Shown piece after piece: positions 35,234-47,080 of a DNA stretch of 64,000 bases (the stretch's first letter is position 1; every line of letters begins with the position of its first letter). The notes under the pieces are model-generated. The model searched no databases. It had not been told where the DNA came from and saw only the letters and a list, made by a program, of their open reading frames with translations. Origin of the DNA: Sipunculus nudus (Eukaryota; Annelida; Sipuncula; Golfingiida; Sipunculidae); assembly GCA_026874595.1 (NCBI GenBank), contig CM049312.1:48549429-48613428 (forward strand). Direction: 5' to 3'. The translations under genes were made by a program, and so were the position numbers.

Positions 35234-37227
35234 TCAGGGTTTCGTTCCATCAGATTCAGGTCTTCAGCTGGTATTGTATTTTGCCGCATTTCTTCCATTT
35301 CATCTTCGATTTTCTTGTTAGTCTTAGTTCCAGCCGCATCAAAGCCTACGATATATAAACCTTCCAATGTTTTCACACGACTAAATGCAACATAAGCCTG
35401 TCCTTTCCCAAAGCGCTTTGCCTTTTTTATGTTCACAACGATTTTGTCTACGGTCAGACCCTGGCACTTGTGGATGGTTACTGCCCATGCTTATGTTAAT
35501 GGAAATTGTCGTCTTGCTATCTGAGCTCCCTTTCTGTTCCGTTTTTCGTATCTTGCTTCATGTCTCTTAATAGGCACTCCAAAGGGATATTCCGGTTTCC
35601 ACTGACTAGCAGATAATGCACCCTTTCCAACAGACTGATCGTCAAACTTTACCAAAATCACTTGAACTGTTCCGCTGGCATTTTTTGTACTGTTCCTATA
35701 ACACCATTGACAAGACCATCAGCTGTATCGATGTTGTATGTAAGCATGACTCTGGCACCAACTGTCAGCACAAGAATCGTATGTAAACCCGCAGTTTCAG
35801 ATCGTTTCTGCGAAGTTTTCATCTTTTCTAAATTGACCTGCCCAGTGCTGTCAGTCTTATCATCTGATGCATGGATGTATATCAGATTGTCTTCATTTGG
35901 CTCCACTTCTTTCAATTTTATCAAATTCCTTTCATCAAAGTCACAATTGTATGCAAAAAACGTGCAAAGCGTCATGTGGATAATTAGGATCATCTTCCGC
36001 TGTCTGTCGTGATTGTAATAATGAAATATCAGCATCAGTATGGTTTCCCGTTCTAATGCGACAAAGCATTTCAGCAAAGGAACAGTCGTCTTTTTGACGC
36101 ATCACCTCATGCAACTCATGTAGATGGAATTTGTCTTTCCAAAGGTTACCTTGTAATCTTTCGACAGGATCTTTCACCGGTTGATAGATCTGTGACTGTA
36201 ATACTGGTGGGAGTTGATACATGTCTCCAACTGCCAAGACTGAAACATTTCCAAACAAAACTGAATCATCGGAGAGTCCTTTTATTTTCTGCAGACGTTT
36301 GTGAATGTCCAGTAACATATCAGATCGAACCATAGATATCTCGTTTATAATTAACAACTGCAGATTTTCTAGTTTTGACCTCAGTGTGTTCAATTTGTCA
36401 AAAGAAATATGATCACCACCATACTTTCTAGTCTGCAGCGATAAAGCAGAATGTATTGTCATACCAACAATATTAAAAGCAGCTACTCCAGTGGGCGCAG
36501 TTAAAAGCACAGTAATGTCTGAAATGCTTATTGCGTTTGCCATACGAAATAGTTTTCTGACATCAGAGTGTACAAGCTTGATGACATGTGATTTTCCAAC
36601 ACCACCTGGTCCACTCAAGAACACATGATAAGGTTTCACAAGTTTCTTTTGTTTCAAAGCTAAAACAGCTTGCTTACACCATTTCCTGTTGAAGGATACG
36701 ATTTGTGTTTGTTTCTTATTCAAATTGCGTACCATCTTACGGTATTCATCATCAGGTAAAATTTGTCTCTCGGCCTTATACCGCGCAATAATTTCTGAAG
36801 TATGATCGGACTTGGGGTTTTCAAGAAGTTCTGCATTGGCGTCCAGATCTTGCTGATCAATGTCTCTTTCTACCTCTACACCTTCATTTTCATCTTGCAA
36901 ATTGTTATATTCAGCACCAGGTGCAACATTTGCCCACGCATGTTCAGGCGGTCCAAACTCAGCATTATTTTGGATTGCTTGTTCCACGAGTTCGGAATTT
37001 TCTGTGTATTTTGCTTCATTTTCAGCTATCAAGTCCTATATGTTAAAGTAATGGGACGCAAAATCAGGAAAACCACCCAACAGATCAACATCTTCGTTAC
37101 GCCATGGTAGATATAGCATCAGTTTTGCTCGATAAAAGTCACTTGGATCTTTTTCAATACTAAACTTGTGAAATCTTATTACTGCTGGACGTCTACGTTT
37201 GTACATCATACCGGCATTATTATTCAG
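35224..37227 (-). pseudogene. PIF1-like helicase, copy 2 (two stops, three frame changes)
   Basis: Matches the helicase of copy 1. Walker A GPGGVGKS and motif III GDMYQLPPV are intact, and Walker B is again INEISM. Shared lesions: the frame change after Rep near 37,224, the extra A in the tract at 35,955-35,960, the frameshift near 35,661 and the TAA stop at 35,493-35,491. A further stop, TAG in place of CAG at 37,038-37,036 (NIQDLIA in copy 1), is found only here. The longest remaining frame (37,032-35,941) therefore begins after it. There is no realistic route to a full helicase. Confidence 0.9.
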
Positions 37228-39737
37228 TTTGATCTCTTTTGGCTATGTGCAGGAACATCCTCTTGTACATTGTCTGTATCTAATACAACTGGTACAGAGT
37301 CATTTTCCTCATCATTCATGTTTCCATAAATCACCTTAAAGTTAGCTGCGAATTCTGCTAGACACATATTTTCGATACAGCTAGGTCTCAAAGAATATCG
37401 TTCAATAACATTGCTCTGGAAAATGTTTTCCTCTTGATCTCCTAAATCGTCCAGTTCTCTCTGTGGTTTCAGAACAGCTGCTCGCACATCTTTCGCATCT
37501 GTATTAACAAATACGACTTCTCTACTGAACTTTTTCATGGGCATCGATAATATTCGGTAAACAGCTTCTTGAGCACTGACTTCACGATGATTTAGGAAAA
37601 CCGAGCCTACACGTCGAAGCATGCATTTCATCTCTTGGTCTTTATACTCTTTACATACTTGCTTTAGCAGTTCACCAATGCCTTTTTCATTTTTGGTCAT
37701 ATACGCAGCAATGTACATTACACATGCGTACGCATCTGTGATGTACTGTATGTCCATGTTTGCCTGCCATGCTTTCAGTATTACTGGGTTGTATGGATTG
37801 GTAAAACTTTCTGTTGGTAACCTCTTTAACACTATTGTTTTGCCTCTTTGTGAAACCAATAACTGTTTAATGTTATCGTTCAGGGAAACACAGGCTTTGT
37901 CTAATATCTGTTCCAGTGTGGCGTCTTTTGACGTATCCTTATCAGACATTACATCTTTCACTCTTTGGAGTACACTGGAGGCACAATGTTTCTTCAGTTT
38001 TGCCATTTCATCATCTGGTTCTTTTGCAATGAGTGTTACGGGGCTAGGTGGTCTAGAAAAGCTGAATCTACACGGTCCTTTCTTCTTGCAATAACTTGAG
38101 TGAGTGTGAGTTTGCAATTCCTTGACTAGTTTTTCCAGAGTTTCGTCTTCATCACCAGGTAATGCACATGTAATATATATGTCAACAAATGATGCAACCG
38201 TTTCATCTGCATCTGAGTCGATTTTTGGTGCATCTTTCACCCATAAGAGTGTATGTGCATGAGGAGAACCACGAGCCTGAAATTCTATTCGAATAACGTA
38301 GTCAACTATTTCCCCTAATGGTTGAGCTTTTGATTTCAGGACATCTCTGAACAACAGTTCTAATCTGTACTGGAACTGGCGTGCAGCAGTGACTGGGTTT
38401 CTTCTCAGCCACTGTGATCTCTCAGTAAAAGATAATTGTTTCAAATCATCATCAGTCAATATTGTCCCATACTGTCTCGCTATTGTTTGAATCACGTCGG
38501 GCCATTGCATGTCAGCAGCAGAAACTGTGAAAAACCACGTTGGTATTCCCAGTTGTCGAACCATGCCTAAAACGTTATAAAATACAGTTTGGAAATTGGC
38601 CGGAGTTCCCCTGACGTTTTTCAACATTCTGTAGGCTTTATCTGATTTTACAAAACTTTTCATCTGTTCTACATTTTTTACCATGCCTGCAGTCAGCCGT
38701 TTTCCCTGAAAGTGTCTTCCACTAGCCCGTCTAAAAATGTAGTAATTAATGTCACCTGTAACCTGGTTACATTCCGTTGCATATTGTGCACTGAATATGT
38801 ACTCAATAGATCTTGAAAATCTGCGATCAACATCAAGCAATCTTTGGTTGAAATATTTCCGAGGATTCAAGTGCACAGGTCGTTCAGCTGTCAGTGCATT
38901 TGTTCCATCAGGATACTTGTCAGGATTTGTTAATTCCTCAAAGTTAGGATCACTCAGAAGTGGCTTTGGTTTTGCTCCATCAGCTGAAGCAACACTTATT
39001 ATTTTGTTCAGTAATTCAGGATCTTCATTCATCATACTTGTTTCATATGGCAGCCCTCGTACTTTAGATGCTTCTTCAAATGCGTATTCATCCTGTTCTC
39101 TTAGGTCTTCGTCGTCTTCAGAACATGACACGTTTCCATCAACTTTGTCATAGGCAGTTTGTATGCACTGAGCCCTTTTACTATTGTCCTGGCAAACATC
39201 ATATTCATTCATTTCTACAGCGGTTTCCGTGAATGGCTCGAATATCACATAATGCGACTGCCCCAGAAGTCCGAGATCCATTTTCCGTGTTTCACTATTT
39301 GCAAGCCTTGGATATATTGTGTGAATCATAAGAGCACTTGTTGAGTGAACGTTCACTTTCACTGAATACATGTCTGCTAAAGCCTGGAGCACCAGATGAT
39401 CACCCCAACTTTGATTTCTCAGGTCATCTATGTATCTTATCCACTGGATTTCTCTTTGGGTGTCCCGGTCTGTCATTTGATAAACGAACAAATCTTCAGC
39501 AGTCGGCTGTTCGGTGTCAGCATTTGCATGGTTTTCACTTTCCATTCTAGTAGCTACAAATTCAATGTAATTTTCCTTGTTCTCAATCATATAGTCAGCC
39601 ACTTGATTACGTAAAAGAATGACGTTCGTATCTGTTATACCCAACCTCTCAAGATGGTACCAAAATGCATAAAACATACAATTTCCATCACCTGGAACAT
39701 CCATAACGTGCATTCTACTCTGACTGGCCATAGTCAT
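37224..39737 (-). CDS. Helentron OTU-Helitron_like_N-Rep protein, copy 2
   Basis: 837 codons from the ATG at 39,737. It differs from the copy 1 protein by one visible residue, Trp for Leu in the NQSxGDHLVLQALADMY block of the OTU region. OTU cysteine and histidine, the HUH histidines and both tyrosines are retained. One such change in over 800 codons shows that the two copies separated recently or are alleles. Confidence 0.93.
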   Translation of the reverse strand: MTMASQSRMHVMDVPGDGNCMFYAFWYHLERLGITDTNVILLRNQVADYMIENKENYIEFVATRMESENHANADTEQPTAEDLFVYQMTDRDTQREIQWIRYIDDLRNQSWGDHLVLQALADMYSVKVNVHSTSALMIHTIYPRLANSETRKMDLGLLGQSHYVIFEPFTETAVEMNEYDVCQDNSKRAQCIQTAYDKVDGNVSCSEDDEDLREQDEYAFEEASKVRGLPYETSMMNEDPELLNKIISVASADGAKPKPLLSDPNFEELTNPDKYPDGTNALTAERPVHLNPRKYFNQRLLDVDRRFSRSIEYIFSAQYATECNQVTGDINYYIFRRASGRHFQGKRLTAGMVKNVEQMKSFVKSDKAYRMLKNVRGTPANFQTVFYNVLGMVRQLGIPTWFFTVSAADMQWPDVIQTIARQYGTILTDDDLKQLSFTERSQWLRRNPVTAARQFQYRLELLFRDVLKSKAQPLGEIVDYVIRIEFQARGSPHAHTLLWVKDAPKIDSDADETVASFVDIYITCALPGDEDETLEKLVKELQTHTHSSYCKKKGPCRFSFSRPPSPVTLIAKEPDDEMAKLKKHCASSVLQRVKDVMSDKDTSKDATLEQILDKACVSLNDNIKQLLVSQRGKTIVLKRLPTESFTNPYNPVILKAWQANMDIQYITDAYACVMYIAAYMTKNEKGIGELLKQVCKEYKDQEMKCMLRRVGSVFLNHREVSAQEAVYRILSMPMKKFSREVVFVNTDAKDVRAAVLKPQRELDDLGDQEENIFQSNVIERYSLRPSCIENMCLAEFAANFKVIYGNMNDEENDSVPVVLDTDNVQEDVPAHSQKRSN

Positions 39738-41276
39738 CAATTTTCATAGTCATTTTGACCATCACTCACATTAGTCACAGAAACAACTTCACTATGGTGT
39801 CGCCTCTTCTCAATGACGTTTCCTTTTCTAATGTTTATTTTTTCTTCAGTTTCATTCTGTTTTTTAGTTGAACAGTTATTTTTGTCTGTTGGAGAAACAG
39901 CGTCCCAAAGCTTAGAATCATCTTTCGTCGAATCTTCTAGCCAATTTTCATTAATTTCAGTATTTGCATAATGTGGATTTTCTTTCTTGAGCCATCTGAG
40001 AGCATTCATCACCACATCAAGCCTAACAGAATCATACATGTAGTAAGAAGAGTGTTTCAAACTTCCCTTTAATTTCATTCCAACAACTTGCGACTCTGAA
40101 GGTAGTCTCAGAAGTACCTCGCATACAGCATCAAGTTTTGCTGGAACATTAACTGCTGGTCCATGAATTCCATGTTGTTTCCCTCTAGGTAAGCCTATCA
40201 TTTTCATGAAAGCAATTCTTTGGCAAACAGGTCTCAGTTCAAGCGTATTCAGATCTGCAAGTTCTTTTGGTGGATCCACTAAAGACAAATTATTTGCTTT
40301 GGACTGTGCGGGCAATTTCCCTTTTTTCAGTGTCAAGTGGCATGTTCTACATATCCATTCTTCATCATTGTAAGAGGTTTGACGAAATGCCAGTACATTT
40401 TGCAAGAGAGACTGTGATACATTGTTATACTTCTCTTCTTTCAGATGCACAACTGACATCCTAAACATCAAACGATGACAACTACAGCACACGTAATTTG
40501 CAGAATGACGTACTTTTTCTAAGAAATCTGAAATAACAGTTTCATTTTCAGGAACAATATTACGGCATTCGTGTGGGTACTTTCTTTTATAACATGCTGC
40601 TTCGCTCAATCTTTGTTGGGTTTCTTGTTCCGTTTCTTTCGCTCTTAATTCGTTTTTACGTCTCGAGTCTAGATTATGTCTTTTTCTTTTTTCGTCAATT
40701 GTTTCAACCTGACGCGATTTATTTTGTCGATACCTTTGATAAGAGAGCCTTGTTTGATTTTCTTCAGGGGTTTCAAGTTCACGTTCTATCAAGTGTCTTT
40801 TGTGATCTTTGGAAAGTCTCTCTTGCTTTTTTCCTGGCGTTTCACAATCACGTAAACCTTCTTGTCGCTTCCTTTGGTAATAGAATCTTTCTTGCGTTTT
40901 CTCTGGGGATTCAAGTTCACGTTCTATTGTGTCTTTTGTGATCTTTGGAAAGTCTCTCTTGCTTTTTCTCTGGTGTTTCACAATCACGTAAACTTTCCTG
41001 TCGCTTTCTTTGGCAAGAGAGTCTTCCTTGCTTTTTCTCAAGGGTTTCAAGTTTACGTTCCATAAAGTGTCTTTCCTGATCTTTGGACAGTCTCTCTTGC
41101 TTTTTCTCAGGGGTTTCAAGTACACGTTGCATAAAGTGTCTTTCCTGATCTTTAGAAAGTCTCTCTTGCTTTTTCTCTTTAGTTTCAAGTTCATGTTGCA
41201 GACGGTGTCTTTTCCGGTCTTTTGATTGTCTTTCCTCTTTTACATTTTCAGTTTCTGTTGATCTTTGTTTCTTATG
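39737..41276 (-). pseudogene. Helentron N-terminal charged repeats and DUF6570-like region, copy 2
   Basis: Same layout and same frame break (near 40,925) as copy 1. It differs at about five residues, including Tyr for Phe in KHSSxYMYD and Ser for Phe in DAVxPTD. The CxxC pairs are kept. Confidence 0.8.
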
Positions 41277-41474
41277 TTAAGCATTCTCTCTTTCTGTTTT
41301 TGTTCATAACTCTTTTTTGTTCTGGGCATTATTATAAATCAGAATCAAAGCAAATGTAAAGCATATATTACCTATTTATGTTGGTTTATATCGTTACAAA
41401 AGTTACGTTCAAAATAATTTACTGTTTATTTTAACTTTTGTATAAATTTTGTCCCTGGACCGGGAAACCAAGCA

Positions 41475-42027
41475 ACTATACCCAGATTGGGAAACTATTG
41501 CTTAGATTTGGCAACTAGACCCAGCTCGGGCAACTCGGCACAGATTCGGCAACTAGACCCAGATCTGGCAACTCGGCACAGATTCGGCAACTAGACCCAG
41601 CTCGGGCAACTCAGCACAGATTCGGCAACTAGACCCAGCTCGGGCAACTTAGCACAGATTCGGCAACTGTCCCAGATTCGGGCAAACTCAAACCCAGATT
41701 CGGGCAAACTGGCCCAGATTCGGGCAAACTCAAACCCAGATTCGGGCAAACTGGCCCAGATTCGGGCAAACTCAAACCCAGATTCGGGCAAACTGACCCA
41801 GATTCGGGCAAACTCAAACCCAGATTCGGGCAAACTCAAACCCAGATTCGGGCAAACTGACCCAGATTCGGGCAAACTCACACCCAGATTCGGGCAAACT
41901 CACACCCAGATTCGGGCAAACTGACCCAGATTCGGGCAAACTCAAACCCAGATTCGGGCAAACTGACCCAGATTCGGGCAAACTCAAACCCACATTCGGG
42001 CAAACTGACCCAGATTCGGGCAAACTA
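41475..42027. repeat. CAGATTCGGGCAAACT minisatellite, copy 2
   Basis: Same length as in copy 1, but several units carry the other variant of 'cccaNattcg' and one 'ggcaatctc' unit is 'ggcaaactc' here. This is compatible with local conversion between units. Confidence 0.9.
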
Positions 42028-43307
42028 GTCTTTCGCTTGATCTTTTGCCTTGACGCCAAGATTTTTCTGAAAAATAAAATAAAGTCAGTATTAATTTAGT
42101 ATAACAATCGCATTCTGATATCATTCTAAAACATGTAGGTGGGTATGCAAAATAAGAAGTGTAGGATGATGTAAACATACCCTTAACAAGTTTATGTAAT
42201 AGATATGTCACCATATATATTATTTTATAATTCAGTTTTTTAATATCGAATGTATAGAGTTTAAAAAGTCGAAAATTCCTAACAAATATAAAGTTTAATA
42301 AAATATTAAAGCATAAACTAGGGGGGGGGGGGCGGTGAAATTTACCGATTTTCAACAACTTGTGCATTTTGTTCAGGGATAATCATGTCACAAAAGGGAG
42401 CGACCTTGCATTTCTCTTGTCGACAAAAAAAAGTTATATATATTTTATATAGTGATATACTATGATTTTATTTAAACTTCTGACCTAAAGTATTACAAAA
42501 AGTGTCCCACGCTTCATGACCCTCAGCTAACAATCACAATATCTAGTCATATTTTGAAGAACTTCGTTTGTCTAAAATTTGTAGAATTAAAAAATGTCAT
42601 GTCTGCTTAAAGCATGTTGCTTGCTGATCATAATATCATTCATTAGTGAAAATTAGCTTATACCAGGAAATAATTGATACTTGTCATCAAAGAAGTCTTT
42701 TTTATATCACTGGTGTCTTAGGATAAAAAGGAGATAAACATGGAGTAATTTCCATAACCATTCGCCGAAAAATTACTGGGAATTTCCATTGACAACCATC
42801 TCTATATTATCCATATTGTTCCAGTATATTTTATGATTATGAACTATTATTATTACTTTACCCAGTAATTCACAGACGGCCAATAATAAAAAAATGATTA
42901 AACAGTATCAATTTTTTTTAAAATAATTTTTATACATATTACTTATAAAGGTAAAACTAAACTCTACATACTAAAACAACTCTAAAACAAAAAAAAAAAA
43001 GAAAAATTAACATATTACAAATATGCACATCATTTCAAATACAATTATTATGGGTTGAGCTCTCTCATCATGATATCTGATCATATATTATGTATATTCT
43101 AACACAATATTTAGTAAACATAACACATTCCCTATTCCGATACTTCTGATTGAATTTGCACCTAACAAGTTCAAGAATTGGACCGATTATGTTCACACAC
43201 AAATGACTGCGATATTTGGTTAACGAACACAACATTTCTGCTTTACAACTGTTGTACACCACTTGTATTTCATACCTCTACCAAAATAATCCAACAATTG
43301 TAAAACA

Positions 43308-43359
<52 letters not shown>

Positions 43360-43971
43360 CCTACCTATACAAACATAGGCGTTTTTTTTTCTTTTTTTTT
43401 TGTTATTACAATTTATATTACAGACGTCGTTTGAAATACGTTTTCCGAAAAATAATGTCACTTAACAATCCAATCAAACATTCCGTTAAAATCATTGATT
43501 CGTAAAGCATAATAAAAATATGAACCTAATTTTTTCGTTCTGCTTCAAATGTTGCTGGTATTCATGCAAGGTTTCTATACTGTTTATTAAAAAAATTCAC
43601 AATCGTGTATATATATATATATAAACAATATACAAGGTACATACAAATACATATATTCAAAAAATTTATATACATACGAAATTTCTTTATTAAAACAGTA
43701 AGAAAAAGAACTTAATACATCAACCTTCTAATCAAATAATTCGCCCGTTATAATTTATATGCAATTTTTTTAAATATTGTTTTAAAAATCAACAATTTAC
43801 AATCGTATTTGAATATACACACACAATATATAATCCATCACATCAACATACAAATACCCATATTGAAACATATGCAAAAAAAATTCTTTATTGCGAGAGT
43901 AAAAAGAATAATACATCGACCAGGAAATCAACAAATACGACTACCCATATGTATATACATACATATACACG

Positions 43972-44023
<52 letters not shown>

Positions 44024-44176
44024 GAAATAATAAATATACACATGATAAAATAATAATAAATATCTAAATATAGATATCAAAAGGCATGCTGAAAATAATG
44101 TATGTAATCGAGACAACCAGAACTAGCATATAACATGAATAAAACAAACATACTAACACCCCTGTTCATATAAATA
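42028..44176. other. AT-rich noncoding stretch with microsatellites, copy 2
   Basis: Counterpart of 10,391-12,550. TA tracts lie at 43,311-43,357 and 43,975-44,020, with lengths different from copy 1. No gene is seen. Confidence 0.7.
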
Positions 44177-44456
44177 GATGGTAGGCCATGACAACCTAGC
44201 GGTAACAAGCTCTGTTCTCTCCGCTGGCGACCTGGTTCGGATCTGTCCGAGACTAGGTTGTAATCACCCCTCCATGTCAGTGGTTCTTCCAGGCACTCCG
44301 GTTTCTTCCACAGCTCGCTTTATCTTCTTCCATTTCTCATTCTACAGTTAAAGACTGCTTCTGTAATCTTCACCATTTGAGCTTTATACATTGCTGAACG
44401 AGCTAGTCCGGATTTGGGCTTGCACGAAACCGGTACCATCCTCGAGCTCCACTTCG
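44177..44456 (+). mobile_element. tRNA-derived SINE-like element, copy 2
   Basis: Duplicate of the element at 12,551. The A-box-like sequence is at about 44,197 and the B-box at about 44,234, both unchanged. One difference lies between the boxes (CTCTGTT for CTCCGTT). Confidence 0.55.
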
Positions 44457-46618
44457 TATATCAGATATAAAATACAAACTAACATCCAGTTGAAAGTACA
44501 CGAATACAAAAACCACGACAAATATACAAATAGAAACATATGCACACAATATACATACACGCAGATAAAAATTTAACAATTTTAAACTACCAAATTAAAT
44601 AATCTGATCACGAAATAAACGCAACTGATTATAAAACATAAACCTAATATTTGAATACATAACCCCCCCCCCCCCCACACACACACACACACGCACGATA
44701 AATGATGTCCCACCTGCACAAAAGTACTTGCATATATATACACACACACTTACATCCAATCGATTCCGAAAACCTCTGCCTCACTTAGCATAGTCTTTTA
44801 AAGTGATTACCTCTGATCGAAATAACAAAACTAGAAGGTAAATAAACCAACTTAACATACGGACCAAACACTAAAACTTATGATCATCCACATCAAATAT
44901 CCAAGAGAAACATCTGAAACCAAAAACTACAACTGAAATCAACTCTGATTTTAACAACTAACTTTGCTCAACTGCATATTTAAAATGCATTCATCTATAA
45001 ATCCTAGAACTAAAATCAATTCACTTGCATCCATGTATGATACTAATGATAAAGAAACCCTGCTCTCTGCAATCCAATTACATATGCTTGTACACATACA
45101 GCCCCGTACATAAACAATACAACACTATTCAAAATGGTAAACAAATATAGGCCCTCAAATTAAATAAAAAAAAACAAGATAAACATCACAATAATTATGG
45201 CATTAGCTACAGTGCTTTGTGCACATAAATTAAATTTCACATAGACCATACCTTAAAAACATTTTGAATTAATTTCACCTTGCCAGTTATCTCAACCTGT
45301 ACAAAATTTTCCTAAACGGAGATTATATATAAATCATTCCGAAGTCTAATTCCTATCACCCAGGTTAACGATCACTATTTCCCACGAAAAACAAAATCTG
45401 CATACTTACTAGATCTTGGAGTCTCGCCGCAAAAAGGGAGATGGTGGTTTGACTCCCCATATATATCGGTCTCGATATAAACTAAATCTTTGGTTTGATC
45501 CTAATAACAAGATCCAAAATGTCTCAATGCCCCACATAAAAGAGGACAATAGCCAAAAATATTCATAGTAAGCAGTAATATTTTTTTTACCTGTTTAGAA
45601 CACCTTAATCTGAATTGAACACATTAAACAATTAAAGAATCCCAAAAATATGGATCACACTCACGCCTTGTCCTCATGTTTACGTATACCGGTACTTGGT
45701 AAAATCCGAACTCCAACTCCGGACTCGGACTCCACAGTAATAACCGCCGGATACTCATTTTGGCATGAGTGAACCTACAAACACACGTAATATTGTTAAG
45801 AAACAAAACTTCATACAAAATATGATTATTAGCCATTGTATCGGGTCCGGCGATTATTACTTTAATAATTACTGTAAAAATACTAAAAGTCGGGGTCCGT
45901 GTTTTAACAAGTACCTTCCACAGAGACTGGACTGCGCTGTAAGGCGCGAAGTGTATGCACCGTCATGCTTCACTGGTTGCACCTGCATCTCGTGCCACGG
46001 CATGATCAGACACGTTTGAAACACCCGCACAACAAGTACAAATTTTAACCAGCGCATGCAACATAATTGTAGCGGAAACGGCGGGTCTTCAGCAGTAATC
46101 TAACTTAAAAACACCAGGTCCCTGATAAAATCTATATTTACTCAAGATTTAAATCTAAATAACTTCAGAATACACCATCGAAAAACGTAAACATCCTATT
46201 TCTCTCCAATTTGGCCGAAAATCATGGAGCCGCAATAGCGCAAACATTGATAGGTACGCGCGTACTTTTATAGGGAAACCAGGTCGAATTTAATGTGTTG
46301 TTGTGTCTGCGTGGACAGATAGCTCTTCAATAAACGAACTATGGCTTGAGCAGGCTTGAAATCATTTTTTTTTCAAGCTGTTGATCGGTTTGTGGGGGTG
46401 GGTTGGGCGTTCATAGGTCACAGTAGTTTTCATGGTATTTAGGAATTATTCACGAGTCTTTTCCTGTACTAGTGCGGTAGGATTAGTTCTGAATTTGCTG
46501 AAATTTTTGGAATATATGAACTGAATTTTGCGTGCCTCTGAAAGTGAATTGAATATATGGTACATATTTAATAAATCTGTCTTAATTTGTTACAACAGTG
46601 AAGATTTGTTGACACTTA
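44457..46618. other. Noncoding stretch of the insertion, copy 2
   Basis: Counterpart of 12,831-14,990. An added A near 45,743 breaks the 122-codon frame of copy 1, which argues against that frame being a gene. Confidence 0.6.
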
Positions 46619-47080
46619 TCAGTGTGTGTTTGTGTGTGTTGGGGGGGGGGGGGGGGTGGCTCCTTTAAGGCCTGTTGGTTCACCTTGAAATTTTCTGTCG
46701 TTTTGGGCGGGGCTCTTGAAATGAGTTGCCGCGGTCTCAAATATGATCTCAGGTAAATCGGAATTCTCTCTATATACAGAGGCAATGTGTAACTGGGGAT
46801 AAAAAAATAGTTCGTAAGATAATGTTACTAGTTTCTTTATTAGCAATACACATGAACATATAAACATATAAAGTTTTGTTGATATGTATGTGTTTGTGAT
46901 GAGAATGTGTACTTCAGCATTGTGTTTCTTGTATTGGCGTGAGGACGCCTAATTTGCCTGCGTCATGCCTTGTGTGTAAATATTTGTGCGTGTTGAGTGT
47001 TTGTATATGTATGTCTATATTTCTATATATTAATGTTGGTCAGTTCCGTTTTTTTTTTTGTTTCTCGAAATAATGTTTTC

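Larger units (their letters stand above)
32681..47080 (-). mobile_element. Helentron copy 2 with its 5' region
   Basis: Near-identical duplicate of the 1,076-15,447 insertion, with the same junctions to satellite on both sides. This means it was duplicated together with its flanks and did not transpose. It carries every shared lesion of copy 1 plus one private nonsense codon in the helicase. Confidence 0.8.
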
